This document shows positions 51,656-64,000 of a stretch of 64,000 nt of DNA, piece after piece. The notes under the pieces were generated by a model that made no database searches, had not been told where the DNA came from, and worked only from the letters and a program-made list of their open reading frames with translations. How positions within the stretch are numbered: position 1 is the stretch's first letter; the number at the start of each line of letters is the position of its first letter. Location: positions 310,001 through 374,000 of the forward strand of contig VXAZ01003883.1 of assembly GCA_013399875.1 (NCBI GenBank). The letters are read 5' to 3'. Both the position numbers and the translations under genes were made by a program. This DNA comes from Gymnorhina tibicen. Lineage: Eukaryota > Chordata > Aves > Passeriformes > Artamidae.

Positions 51656-54600
51656 GAGGCACAGGAACTCTGCAGAATTCTGTATCTCTTGAAAATATTT
51701 CTATATGGAAGGATGTTGCAAGACAAAGTTGAAAAATTTTGGTTCCTCACAGGTGTAGGAAGCACAGAACTGAGATCTCTCCCTTCTCGGGAATATCGCA
51801 GGAGTAGGCTTTGTATGGTGAGAAGGCAACAATTTCTACCACAATGTTTTTTTCTTGAGAGAAGATTTATGACAGATATGCTGCTATTGAGTGTGAGTTT
51901 GATGTAGTTTAAGCATGGATTGGCTTGGGTTCAGACAGATACGCAAAACCAGATAGATGTGTTGGAATTTCCACACAACAACTAGATGATTGCAGGCAGC
52001 AATCTTTGGCAGGACTTAAAGCCTAAAACTATACACAGTGTGATCCAGAAAAAGCTTTACTGGTGAAGGCCAGTCGCAATCAGACTTTCAACTGACTAAA
52101 TAACAGGTTTTCGTCCCTTCCACTCCTGGGCTTTGAAGCTTATATGTACTTTATGTTGCATTTTTAAATTCATTAGTACTTTTGTGCATCTAAATCTAAG
52201 GACTTAATCTTACTGCTTTACCATTCTGGGCTGCTAAGGAGGAAGTTTTTAGCTTGGATTCTTGCATGGCTTTTGCTACTGAATTTATATTAGCAAGGAT
52301 GAAAGAAGAAAGTATATACAAAAAGTGATGAGTAAACATTTCTACTATAATTTTAAGTCACATTTCATAGCTATTAAAGATATGATAATTTCAGTTGAGC
52401 ATTTTTTTTATTTCTGGCTTTGTCAGCTAGTTTTATCATTGTCATAATTTATATGTAATTTAAGCAGGATGTCATTTGTAGGAAAATTACTTACCTCAAA
52501 CATTTTATTTGTCACTTTTTGCTGTGCCCAAATATTCTACATTTCAGAAAGCTATTGGTATGCATGTGATTGCTCATACAAAACCCTTCTTATCCTCCAA
52601 ATATATGTCTCTCACCTTTGCTGATAAACAGGGTAATTGCCATTGTCAGTCTCAAGAAAATAATTTTTTTTTGGTCAGGTACTGGGCTATTTAACTATTT
52701 AACAGAACTGGAAAATATTTTGTTGAGTATAAAATTCTTTTAAAATGTATTTGTGCTTCTAATGTTTAACAGAATCTATTTATGTATACGATGAATTTCG
52801 TAATGTGAGATTCTATTTGAGAACCAAATGTAAAATGGATTAAATCAGAAACTCCAGATATCCCTAATTGTCCATGACTAGATCTACATAGATATACTTA
52901 GCTGTTCCTTAGGTTAATAGCACAGGTATTCTGGTAATTAATTAATTTAACCCACTAATTCATTAGTGATACCCAGTAACTTTTGAACTGTCATTCTCAG
53001 CATAAGAGACACACTTAAAAACCTGGAAGACTGAGGCAATGCTAAGATACTTAGTAGTTCCAGCCAACCCAGAATATGCTGATTACTAGTTGGAAAATAC
53101 TAATTTTCACATGTAGTAGAATATAAAGCAAAGCCACTCAAGAACTGATCTGCTGGTCTGTGGAAATGTTGTCACTATTAGCAGACTACATAGGTCTTAG
53201 TCACTCAGAGGCATTTTGATCAGGAAGACAACTACTCTGCCTCCATTTTTTTAGCAAAACAGGCACAGAGGTATTTATAACACAGTTGTAGTACGAATGT
53301 GCAGCGGACATTTGCCTTCAACTCAAAATAAACTCTTTTTCCCTCCATTATTTCTTCTACTATACTCCCACTAATTCTTACATATTATTTGTATTTTTTT
53401 TCAAATATCAACTTTATAAACCTTTAGAGACATACCAATAAATGGCTTTTGCATTAAAAGTAACTGTCTGATCAGTAATGAAGATAATGCCAAAGGATAT
53501 TTAACATTCACAATCGAGTGAGAAGTGGCAAAATGAAGAAAAAAAATACATCACGTTCTCTTAGTTGTAACCAAAAAGAATTTCAGAGCATACCCTGAGG
53601 CTGCCATGAACAAAATCTATCATGTAAGCAGCCACCTGTGAAAAGTTTCTACAAAATCTGGTGAAGGGCATTTATCATTCCTCAATTAAAATGTCAAATC
53701 TAATTAGACTTCCCCTCAACACACTGTATCTTACACAGTGGTACAATGAGAGAAAGACTTTCCCTTGAATTACTAAAAAGCAAAGGGGTTATCTTTGAAA
53801 GCTCCAAGAGAAGCAAGGGAGTCTTTCTGTTGGGTTTTCAAATGCAAGGGAGTTAATTCATCAACCATTTAGAGCCCATAAAGTATCTATGGATTTGATG
53901 TTTTACCTGGATGAAGGACACATTCATTCTCATAAGACCTCAGACCAAATTGTTCTATGATTAGGAGAGATGTGTCCAAGATTGACGGGTTGTTTTGATG
54001 GTGACTGGCATCATATATTGGTTGTTTGGCAGAGTGGAGACTTCACTATTCATTTTTGGTACTTGCTTTTAATCTGGTATGACACATCTTAACAAAGCTA
54101 AACACTAAATGATTAGCAGTATGTTCTTTCAAAATAAGGGTTTCAAGCAACACCATCTTTCTTTTTCAAATAAGGGGTGATCAGTCCAGCCTGCAAGTCT
54201 GAGTTACAGAAAACACAGTGGAAAGCAAAATATTAAATATTATTAATAGTAATTTAACCAATTTCAGAGAAACACAAATATTTAAAAATTGGAATATTTC
54301 ATAAAATGTACCACTGTTAAATATAAGAAATAAACTGAAAGATATCAAATCAGTAAATATTTCCTTCTTACTGATCTCCTGAAGAACTGCAAGTGTCGTA
54401 TGCAGATATTCATAATCCAGTCCAATGATTTGAAGACATGAATCACCCTACTAATAACACTCTGTAGGCTGGTCAAATTGTGTCTGGACATAAATGGAAT
54501 TATTCACTCCCCTTAACTCAATTTTAACATTCCAACTTTAACAATAATGCTTTTATTATCATGGACAATCCAGAGTAGTTATAGAGTTATAACTCCTCTT

Positions 54601-55307
54601 TTTTTTTTCCTTTTCCCAGCTTCCATTCATTCCAAATACAATAATTGGGTAATTGAGTTTTGGGGTTTTTTGGTTTTGTTTTTTGTTTTTTCTTAATTTT
54701 CTGTTGACATTGTTAGAGATAGTGTTTTAGCTCTGGGATTTTTTTCCAAGATTGACTCATTTTATGTTTATAAAATATTCCTAATTGTCAGAACCCACTA
54801 CTGTCTGTCCAGGTTTTTTAAATATTCCAAACAAGGATGTTTTATTGTTTAGTATCAAATTCACTTTCTAGTGAATATTTTATGTTACATGAGATTTTGA
54901 CTTTGAAGAATGATACAGCAATATAATGAAATCACAAGACAAACATAATCTAACAATTACAATATACAGTTGGACTGTGATAGAGATGTGATTCCTGTTA
55001 CAGGTCTCTGTAAAGTCACATTAGGATGCTGGGTGTTCTCAGTCTCCGGGAAGGAATATATGAGTTAAAGCCAGCTCAAGCCTTTTGTTCTTTTCAGACT
55101 TAATTTTGTTGTTTTTTCATTTTTTGAGAGCCATGTATTCACACCCCCATGAAGGTCTGACTGGCTGGGGAATGTAATACTTTTTATTAGCTATTGTAGG
55201 GAAGGTCATTTACACAACTGCTTGACACAATCAGCTGACACAGTCACTTACTTACAGTAAAGGCTCCTCTCTGGTCCCCTTTATGTTGTGCTTCCTTTGC
55301 AATAGCT
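51656..55307. other. AT-rich DNA without supported genes
   Basis: Open frames stay at or below 90 codons, with no domain. A short CR1-tail-like string near 53950 is too short to call. A T/G-rich simple stretch lies at 54658-54700. Confidence 0.5.
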
Positions 55308-56019
55308 GTGCTCCTGTAGGTCCATAGGGGAGCAGAAATCCACCTTGAAGCCCATGGAGGGCCCCAGGTCACGGAGGCGGAGTTACACCGAAGGAAGCTG
55401 CAAAGTGTGGAGACCCAGTGCAGAAGCAGATGGTGACAGGAGCGGCAGCCCACTGCGGATCCCTGCTGTGGCAGGGCATTTCTGATGGTCTGCACTCTGT
55501 GGAGAGGGCCCACAATGGAGCAGCTACCCATGAACCCCTGTGAAGGAGCAGTTCATGAAAGATTGTAACCCTCATGAGGGACCTCATGCTGGAGCAGGGG
55601 GAGAAATGTAAGGAAGGTGGAGTGGCAGGTGCAAAGTGTTACAAACCAGCTGCAATCCCCCTTGCCCATCCCCCACACGCCACTCAGAGGGAGGAGATAG
55701 AAGAATCAGGAACAAAGGAGTTCAGTGTGAAATACTGACAATGTGAAATTGAACCTGGGAAGAAAGAGGCAGGGAAGGCATTTTTAGTTTTGTCCCTTTT
55801 TCTCGCCATCTTACTCTGTTTTTGCTGGAAAAAATTTAATTGCTCTTTCTCCAACTTGAGTCTTCTTTGCCAATCATGGTAATTGCAGAGCGATCTCCCT
55901 GTCTTGATCTCAACCCACAAGCATTTCCTTCACATTTTCTCCTCCAGTCATGCTGGGGAGAGAGAGTGATGGAGTGGTTTGGTGGACATCTGGTAGCCAA
56001 CAAAGCTTAACCTATTGCA
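55308..56019 (+). mobile_element. ERVL-type LTR, 5'-truncated, plus strand
   Basis: GTAGGTCCATAGGGGAGCAG, 'CTTGAAGCCCATGGAGGG', repeated 'GGAGCAG' modules, CTGGAGCAGGGGGAGAAATG, CACTCAGAGGGAGGAGATAG, CCAACTTGAGTCTTCTTTGCC, GGTAATTGCAGAGCGATCTC and TTGGTGGACATCTGGTAGCC follow the 3' two thirds of the same ERVL LTR family seen at 17.4-18.1 kb (there on the minus strand). The 3' end is near CTATTGCA (56019). The 5' border is uncertain, and no target duplication was found. Confidence 0.8.
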
Positions 56020-58095
56020 CCTATCTTCTCTGAGCCTTCTTGTATTGACTGGTCACACAAGTAAAATGGAAGTCAACAACCATTCCATGATATTCCACAT
56101 AATTATTGTCTGTAATTAGAAAACTGTTTGGCAGTGACTGCTCCTCTTCTGTTAATAGTACAGTTTCTCTAGAAACTGAACATAAAGACATGCAGTAGGT
56201 AACAAAGTGTAAACCTAAAATTCTCTCGTGCTCATAAATATTTTTTTCTGTCATGGATGAGACAGAACCAAATGTCAAAGAGGGAAGAACTGAGAACACC
56301 TTCTATGTGGCAACACAGAAAAATATTTTTTTACTTTAATCATTTTTTTGGCAAGTGCTTTGAAAGCCCCCAGTCACTAAAAATACTAACAGTATATCAG
56401 AAAGTTAATGGAAACCCTTCACTCATTAAGTGTGCACATCAGCTGGAAGCTACAGTGTGCTAATTCAAAAAGCAAGAAAATATATGTGGGAAAATGTAAG
56501 AAATGGGCAAAGAATCTAAATTCTGAGCAAAATTATTCTCCACTATTCCTTCCCCTTCACCAAAATTAAGATGCTTTAAAATTAAATTTCCACTTCTGGT
56601 GAAGTATGTTCTTTATTTGCAAGTACATCTATTCTGCTGTTAACTGTTTTCAGCTCCTACTTCTGTTTACATCTGCAACTCAGATGCTTGGCTGGAACTT
56701 GATAAATTTTCAATGTACTTCCTTCACATTAAACCAGCTGGGGTCCTGCTTAGCAATAAATCTTAGAAATTATTAATTTTCAGGGAGTTACTTCTCTGTG
56801 TCATGATTATGTTTTATGATTATATTTCATAGGTGTTATCTACTATGGGATTCTCAGGTAATTGCTTGGAAACAACATTAAAGTTTACATTCTTGATAGC
56901 TTTCAAGAGATGAAATACCGATTTCCATTAGATGAAATACCATTTCCATTACAACAGACACATGAAAGTATCAACCAATAATTCAGATAATAACCATAGC
57001 AATCATCATGCCCCAAAAGGCATATGAACTATTTTAAAATACAAGCACTTTTAAGACATCTTTGCAAAAAAAAATTTAAAAGTTATAAAACAGATAGCAA
57101 AGTCAGTTCTGTCAAATGTATGCTATTTCAGTTAAATTTATTTGATACTTTGTCAGAGTATGAGACTGTTCCAAAATGGGTCATGTCTAAATGAGTCTGT
57201 GATAATTTCTGAAGTATAAATGTATATTAATTGGGTTTTTCTTGCATATAAAAACTGTTTGTGTATCTGTCGTCATATTTCCTTGATTTTTGTACTCATG
57301 CAAATACATGTATATAGATATAAATATATCCTGAAGATTCCCCTTCCGTCCAGTCCCCTATTTAAGTTCTAGAAGTTCTTTGATAATTTAGACTCTGATA
57401 ACAAAATAATGGACAAATATTAATGCTAGCATCAACGTGCACATCTTGGTTTTAGTGATATAATTATTTTATCTAAGGCCATTGTGTTTTGTTTGGTTCT
57501 CAAAGTGTTTTTTTCCTAAAATTAAAATGAAAAATACTTATGCCCAAACTTCTTTCATGGATGAGTGAAGAATCAATAATTGTCCCTAGTATTAGCCAGC
57601 ATCAGTTAAATCGTATCTGCAAATGACTTTTGGAAACTGGCTGAAGAGAACCAAGAAGCTACCTTAAAATATCATCCCACAAATGATCTACTGTTCCTGT
57701 TCTAGTAAATCTTCTTGTCTTTCTGTAGGTATACACCACATTAGTTTATCTGTATTCCATTAGTTTCATGCAAGCAACTTCCATTTACATTCTTTGTTTT
57801 TAATTTTTTATTCTTTCAATAGATGTTTTTGTTGTGTGAAGTGGAACTGGGGTGTAGCATAGTAGTTATCCTCTGTAACAAAACTTCTGAAGAAAACCCC
57901 AATCAAACAACAAACGACCACTTCCCAGGAAAAAAGACTGTGAAGAAGGGAAGTGATTGATCACCTCTCCAGAGAGAAATATAGAGGTGTTTCACAGAGA
58001 ATCAACTTACCCAGACTAGATTTTTACCAACAATGCATTTATCTTTATCCTTATCCTTACAAAAATGTCTTGGGATCTCTTAATGAACATTAGTT
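56020..58095. other. AT-rich DNA without supported genes
   Basis: Frames of 92 codons or fewer without domains. Contains the 22-bp tandem duplication at 56909-56951. No transposon family recognised. Confidence 0.5.
56909..56951. repeat. 22-bp tandem duplication
   Basis: GATGAAATACCGATTTCCATTA-type unit at 56909-56930 is repeated at 56931-56951 with one base (G) missing. It looks like a recent replication-slippage event. Confidence 0.93.
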
Positions 58096-58101
58096 ACCAG
58101 G

Positions 58102-58675
58102 TGTCAATGCGGGGGGTGTTCTGGTGGGGTGCCACAACCTTCTGAATCAACTCCAGCAGAAAGTCGCTCGGCAAGCCACTGCACTCACGCTCACACATCG
58201 GACAGCTTCTTCGACAAATCGACGGCAAAGAGGCAGGAAGGGTCCTCGTATAGAGTTCCACGGCAGAGCTTTATTCAGCCACGCGCCTGAAGGTTCACAC
58301 TGACGACAAGACGCAGAACAATGGGGGTGGGGTCTAAGATTATACATGGGAGAGGGGAAAGCATCCGGCACCGATGGTCTGAGGGCACAGGTACATAGGC
58401 GGGGCTGGGGTACGGGAGCCAATGGGAAAATCCGAGGGAGTGGCAAAGGAACAAGGGCCCATGGGAGAGCAGGGAGGGGAGAAGTTTCCGGGGCAAGGGA
58501 CGGGGGGAGGGAGGCCAGCTGGCCAACCGGGGAAGCAGAACTGGGGTACATTAACACCATGAAACAAATCATTCTGGGAAAGACCTTTTCTGTCACCATA
58601 ACCTCGAGAGGATTTCTATCCATAGGGATGGTCCCACCAATGGACTCCCTTGTGCTATGGGCCCACTCCTCCACA
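58102..58675 (-). mobile_element. Solo LTR (ERVK-like), minus strand
   Basis: A 574-bp LTR with identical 6-bp target duplications ACCAGG at 58096-58101 and 58676-58681. Read on the minus strand it starts TGTGGAGGAGTGGGCCC and ends CATTGACA. Minus orientation is supported by AATAAA (plus TTTATT at 58270-58275), TATAA (plus TTATA at 58340-58344), and G-rich plus-strand U3. The 175-codon minus and 133-codon plus frames here are within the LTR and not genes. No internal region remains. Confidence 0.9.
58270..58275 (-). terminator. Poly(A) signal of the 58.1-kb LTR
   Basis: AATAAA on the minus strand, about 65 bp past the TATAA box, in the expected R position. Confidence 0.6.
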
Positions 58676-58681
58676 ACCAGG

Positions 58682-61312
58682 ATACTGATACCAATTTCTA
58701 AAGTAATTTCTGTCTCTCAAGCATGTTGTCATCTTGGTAAAACATGATGCTACTGCTTGCTGGAAGAGCAAATCATTGTGTTTGCAATGTGCAGACAAAT
58801 CATTCTGATGTGAAACAAAGAATTGAAGAGTCTCTGCAGAGAAACTCATACTGATTAAAAATCTTGTCTGCGCTAGGTTTGATAGCCAAACTATATTATA
58901 TGGAAATGTTGCCACATCCTTTAGAAATTCAGATCAAATTAAGACCAGTATACTACTACATCAAATGTTGCAAGAGGCAAGAAAGATGTTGTGCACCTTA
59001 TTTAAATGTGATTTTATTGAATTACATGACTATTTTAACAACAGTTAAAGTAATTAAATATGGTACTAATTACAGCAATTAGGGGTGATAGCATTATTTA
59101 CTATAAGATTTCCTTATATTTGCAAGGATAACACCTTTTTTCTACCTGTCTTATGAGTCAGCCAAAATTAGCTAAACTATAATCATCTGAACACTCAGCT
59201 TGTAAATGTATATGCCTGGTTAAAAAAAATAAGAAAAGTAAAAAAATCAAGCAAACATGTACTGGACGTTTTTCTGAAACATGTTGAAGGAGTATATCTG
59301 AGTTTTTATCTATGTAAAACATGTTTAGAAACTTCTTAAAAGATGTTTTGCCCTATGCTTTCAATTGTAGAGACGAAATTTGTCAGAAAACATGGATTTT
59401 TGCCAGGTTTGTAAAAAACCTCATGATTTAGCCAATTAACACATCTTTTAAGAAGTTTGCAGTGTGTATTTAATTGGAAAGCAGAATTTCACAGTTTCAT
59501 TCGCTAAACACTCCATCTCAACTGAGGATGTTCTGGCCAGGTCTCAGCAGATATTCATGTGTCATGGGATCTTTGTGTCTCGGAATTACAGGCAACAGCA
59601 AAAAGTTTATTCCTCTTAGAAAACCAGTCGACAAGTCTGTATTTGTCTCCAGGCTGCAAGAGAAATTGGAGAGAGGAGATGAGAGTGCAAACTATTCTAT
59701 TTGAATTCAATCATGATAAAAGACATCTTTGCAGCTAGATGACTAGACAGAGATTAGAAGGGGCATAGGAGGCTCAGTTTCAAGGAAAACACATAACATG
59801 GTGTAAACTGAGACTTATTAAAAAACCCTGGGATTCTGGTCTCTAATTTCAGGAGACCTGTTCAGGAATCAGTGATTAGAAGTGAAGGGACATTAGAGAT
59901 ACGTGAAAAAGCCAGGCAAATATACATGGATATAATCTAGTAAGAAATGGCAGCACTGTCACAGAACTGAGGTGGTCTCTGTAAAATAAAAGGATTAATA
60001 CGTTGTAAAACAAGAAGATTAGATGTAGAGCCCAGAAATGAAGCTTTTATTAGAAAACATTTGAAAACTAATGGAAAGACACAAGTGAAGGTCAGAAGGC
60101 AACAAGCAAGGCAGTCTGAATGAAAAATTGTGAGGAGAGGAAGTGGAATTTAATGGGCAAGCTGTTAGCAGGACAGTCTTCAGCAGCATGCAGAGGTTTT
60201 ATCCAGAAAGGAAAGAGATTAATAATGTGAGGAAGTATGTATGATATTTAATAGCTTTTGTTGATTGGAACCTTATGTAAATTCCATCACAAGCATAACA
60301 ACAGTAAGTACGATTACTATTTAAAAAACATTCAACGTTGGGACAAAACAACACATAATAGCTGTCAATCATAGAACAAAGATATTTACATGACTGACAG
60401 TAGAAAATATAATCATAGCAATCTTATAAAATAAGTAATTAAATTATGTCAATAGTGTTATAGAAATGCTAAAAATTCAACATCATGTTACCATCAAAAT
60501 ATCAGCAGAATAGTGTTATGGACATGACATGCACCCTCAGTGCCAAATCCCTGAGTTCTCCCAATAAGCTCAAGTTAACAAGTCTCCTTTCTTGGACTTT
60601 AGAGTTCACATCCATGATACAGGTGAACCAGGAGCATCTGCTGAAGTGTGAAGGTGAATTGGACAATGTCCTCCACGGCAGTTGACTGTCAGCCACTGAC
60701 ACATGCAGTGCTGATCCTCTTGACAGATCAGTTTCAGATCAGTCTTTTAAGCTACCTTTTATCCCATCAAAAGATTGGTCCTGTTATTCTGTTCTTTATT
60801 TCTCCATTTTTGCAGTCTGATTTTTTACTTTGCTGAGTTTGTTTCTCAGTCTGGAAATAACTGATTGCTGTGTCCTTGGTCATCAAGTCTTCTTCCTGAG
60901 AATGATCCTCTGGGGAGTCAGGTCCTCAGAGCTAATCAGAAATTAACATTTCAATTAGTCCATATCTGTGCAATACCAAATACATTTGTATTAGCAAATG
61001 CCACACCAAGGCTTATCTTGACTTCAGTCATCATTTTTCCCCTGCTATGGTGGGCACATGCTCTGGTGTATCAGATCAGCATTTTCCTGATCATTCAGAT
61101 CAGCAGTTCCCTTCTTCTGCAACAGCAGTACATTCAGACCTACTGTTCTATCCAGGATCAGCAAATCCCTTCCCTTATATAGATGTAAAGTCTTTTTGAC
61201 ATTCTTAAATTTCTTCTGGTACGTGCAGTAAGGAACTGGGAACAGTAGGAACAAGGGGAAATATTAATGTGTTGTCCAATAGATAGAAGCATATACTGAC
61301 TAGTTTAAGAGA
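58682..61312. other. AT-rich DNA without supported genes
   Basis: Plus-strand frames of 66-105 codons cluster at 60485-61182 in slightly less AT-rich DNA. None has a recognisable domain, and the longest (60865-61182) is I- and L-rich as AT-rich frames tend to be. Confidence 0.45.
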
Positions 61313-61450
61313 ATCACAAAATGAGTAAGGTTTTAAGGGACTACTGCAGGTCTTATAGTCCAGCCTCCCTGATCAAACAAGGTCCCCTAGAGCATGGATC
61401 TGTGATGAGAAAATCTCCTAGCCCATCTTCACAATTCATGATTACTGTGT
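61313..61450 (-). mobile_element. CR1 LINE fragment, diverged subfamily
   Basis: Plus-strand order GAATCACAAAATGAGTAAGG, TTTTAAGGGACTACTGCAGG, TAGTCCAGCCTCCCTGATCA and GTCCCCTAGAGCATGGATC is the complement of an older CR1 subfamily 3' end. The similarity fades beyond about 61450. Confidence 0.75.
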
Positions 61451-61827
61451 GAAACTAGTCAATTACACTTTACAATAAGGATGAAAACGTCCTGCAACTG
61501 TAAAAGAATCCTGTTGCTCATATGAATTAAGTCTGTAAGCTGACAAGATTTAGGATTAATAAAGAGTTCTTAACAAGGTTACGAAAACTGTATTTTGAAC
61601 AATCTGCAAATCAAATATTATGAAAATATTACTTAGAAATAAATTTTGTTAAACTCATGAATTTTGGCTAGCTTTTTTCAGAGATAGCTGGTGTCTCTTT
61701 AAAAATAAAAATGAAAAAAACCATGAGTTGTTAGACCAAGCCACTTTCCAATAATTCTTTGTTAGTTTTTTAGGTTTTCAGCGTCTCATTTTAGATTGTG
61801 TTTTCTTGTTTGTTTGCATTTTCTCTG

Positions 61828-61865
61828 TGTTGTGGTTTAAGCCCAGCTGGAAATTGGACACAACG
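61828..61865. mobile_element. Possible LTR terminal relic
   Basis: TGTTGTGGTTTAAGCCCAGC matches the terminal motif I associate with common avian LTRs (TGTYGTGGTTTAA.CCCAGC). Only about 38 bp are recognisable and the flanks do not continue the family. Confidence 0.35.
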
Positions 61866-63705
61866 TCATAATACTTTGTATTCTCCATTTTACTGTAAAG
61901 TTTACTTTAAATGGTAACTCACACACTTATGATTTATCATACTGTACTTACATGCTCTAATTTTCTCATGTACCTGCTTATCAGTGATATGTCCTGTTTT
62001 ATACTGAGTCCAGAATTTCTAATGCTCATCAGAAATCATAATTTTTACTCCTTCTGATTAGAATTCGTACTGACTCCGAGAGAACTGCAAACAGCTATGA
62101 AGCAATTAATAATGTCCCCCATATTGGGGTAATGAGTGTAGAACAAAAGGCATTTGGGGGTTCAATGATCAATATAATCTGATTCAAGGAGAACTTAAAT
62201 TCTCTGCCTCAGGGAAAAAGAAACCCCTCAACATATGTGAAAACTGAATTCCAAATTCAAATGGGATGAAGAGTAGCTTATATCCTAGGGTCTAGAGTAT
62301 CCCACCAAGGAAAACCAGACAGTAATAACTGGAACACTTAGAAACATGTTTACAAGAAATGACTGCATGCATCAAGAGAATATTCTGGTGTTTGATTTTT
62401 AGAGTCTAGTGGTGGAACTAAATCAAAATGCTTGTACCATGTCCCACCTGAAAATGAACAGATGCCTTTTATCTCTTGTGCCATAAATATTTTTTTGCAC
62501 ATACACTTCAATAGCAAAATTTATCCCCCTGAAAAAAGGACTGGAGGTGGGGATAGGGGAATGAAGGCAAGGGATGGGAGAAAAAGAAAAGACTGTGAAA
62601 CATGAATGGCAGTGAAAGTCTATGAACTGACTTAGGAGTCTGCTTCTTAGCTGATGTATTGTTTGGCAATAAATCATCAAACTTTATTATAAGATCAGTT
62701 TGCTAACCATAGATCACACTTTTTGTGAATAATTACTGGAAAATAAACACACAGTTAAAGTAATATCCTATTCTCAGGCACACAGAATGCCACCTTATTG
62801 TTGCACGTCATTGCAAAATACAAGTATCTCTAACATGACAAAGCTGTGCAATAAATGTTGCAGTCTATAGCAGTACCAAAGTCAGGCATCATTTCTACCT
62901 ATGTTTATGCTTTCTACCTCGTCCTTTTTTTTTGCACTTCTTTCCTCTCTTTTCAAGTCTTTCATCTTTTTATTATCGTATACAGGGAACTTAATTTTCT
63001 CCAACTTTCCTCACTACTTTTCCCATTCTTCTTCTGCTACTTCACCTTTCTCTCACTGTTGCTAAGACATTTGTAATAAGGCTTCTTGATTTTCTACAAG
63101 AGTTTCATAGCTATTTTACTGTCCCATACCAAAAAGATAACTTGGTGATATTCCTCAGAGATTTTTGCTCACTTTTGCAAATATAGTGAGAACTAGAATT
63201 TTAAACATATTAAAAAATCTGTAATTAAGTGACTGTCTGCTCCATCCCCACAAGAGCCATCCCATCAGAGTAGAAAGGTCTGGGAAAGTATGGACCAAGG
63301 AGTCTTACACCAAATTAGCATCCCAAACATAGAAGTTATAGTATCACCCTTCCTGCTCCGCATGAAGAACTTCTGGGTGAATGATTACAGACATTGATTA
63401 GACCAAAGAAATCTCTTCAGATCATACTTTAAAAGAAAAGTCTGACCTGAAAGTGTCTTGAGGAGAAGTCCACAAACAATAAGGTTTTCCTTGTATTTTT
63501 CTCCAGAGAAATCATACCTGTTGATCTTTCAGTTAATGCAGTTGATGTGTAATTAAGGAGATGTTTTCAGTAATAGTAGACCAGACTGTGAGTAACCTTC
63601 TCTCCTTTTAGAATTTTGTTAGCATTATATTGATGACTTAATCTTTATGTATTCTGTAGGCTTGCCTGGTATATTATAAGCATATTATTAATTTGTAATT
63701 TCATA
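61866..63705. other. AT-rich DNA without supported genes
   Basis: No open frame above 85 codons, no recognised repeat and no RNA gene. Confidence 0.5.
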
Positions 63706-63775
63706 GACATTTATGCCCAAAAAGGATACTGGATCATCTAATGTGACCCACTGTGCACTCAGGCCCAATTATGCG
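63706..63775 (-). mobile_element. Possible ancient CR1-like fragment
   Basis: AAAAAGGATACTGGATCATC, TAATGTGACCCACTGTGCAC and TCAGGCCCAAT resemble an old amniote CR1 3' end, in which GATCATCTAGTCTGACC is followed by a CAGGCC motif. The match is short and diverged. Confidence 0.45.
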
Positions 63776-64000
63776 CTTTTAACTAGGGCATATCTTTCTC
63801 AAAGACATTCAAACTGCACTCTAGCACTTCAAGAGAGGAGGATTTGGTTGTTTTTTTTTTTTTTAATTTCAAAGGAAAAACACATTCTTCATTAACATAT
63901 ATAAATTCTTTATAATTGGAATATTATTTTTTAACTTCAACACAAAATATGTTGTATATTATAGCCATGCCTCACACCCCTTCCAAAAAAAACCCACTCA

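Noticed and set aside
51206..51657. Overlapping frames of 125 and 144 codons
   Set aside because: Both lie mainly inside the solo LTR at 50928-51563, and proline/cysteine-rich translations reflect C/T-rich U3 DNA.
53940..53965. CR1-tail-like string (GTTCTATGATT)
   Set aside because: Too short and with no upstream CR1 order.
58147..58747. 175-codon minus and 133-codon plus frames
   Set aside because: They overlap each other on opposite strands inside the solo LTR at 58102-58675.
1..64000. CRISPR arrays, operons, ribosome binding sites, phage or defence genes
   Set aside because: Low coding density, CR1 and ERV repeats and AT-rich single-copy background mark vertebrate nuclear DNA; no spaced direct-repeat array is present.

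Overview
This window looks like avian genomic DNA, most likely intergenic or deep intronic. The organism call rests on several CR1 non-LTR retrotransposon remnants. Some keep the bird-type 3' end, whose complement reads as repeats of a CATAGAAT-like octamer followed by a GGTTTGG..TTGGAAGG-like block. The window also holds many LTRs whose layout I recognise as avian endogenous retrovirus (ERV) families. A passerine is plausible from the LTR types, but that is inference from memory. The bulk is AT-rich single-copy-looking sequence, and the compact GC-rich islands are mostly LTRs.

Layout. The left edge (1-458, minus strand) holds two abutting, frame-shifted stretches of protein-like reading frame, a candidate broken gene copy cut by the window edge. 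A CR1 scrap lies at 1.83-1.93 kb. A solo LTR with 5-bp target duplications (ERVL-type) lies at 6.09-6.70 kb. An LTR fragment at 12.6-12.9 kb ends at a tRNA-Lys-like primer site that is also a perfect hairpin between direct repeats. An antisense ERVL-type LTR lies at 17.4-18.1 kb and a (CA)n microsatellite at 23.9 kb. A composite island fills 25.23-26.89 kb: a CR1 split by a solo LTR, then two LTR 5' pieces facing opposite ways. From 26.9 to 46.9 kb there is a long stretch with only simple repeats and one CR1 tail. Solo LTRs follow at 46.9-47.5 kb, 50.9-51.6 kb (inside a second CR1) and 58.1-58.7 kb (minus strand), and a further ERVL-type LTR piece lies at 55.3-56.0 kb. Small CR1/LTR scraps occur at 61.3, 61.8 and 63.7 kb.

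Genes. I find no protein-coding gene, tRNA, rRNA or snRNA I can support. The longest open frames (up to 237 codons) lie across LTRs or in unrecognised AT-rich DNA and look like chance. No interacting gene set or undescribed system is visible. The value of the window is its record of repeat insertions. Five LTR copies, four of them ERVK-like (class II), have exact ends set by target-site duplications, and two sit inside older CR1 copies, which gives a relative order of events.
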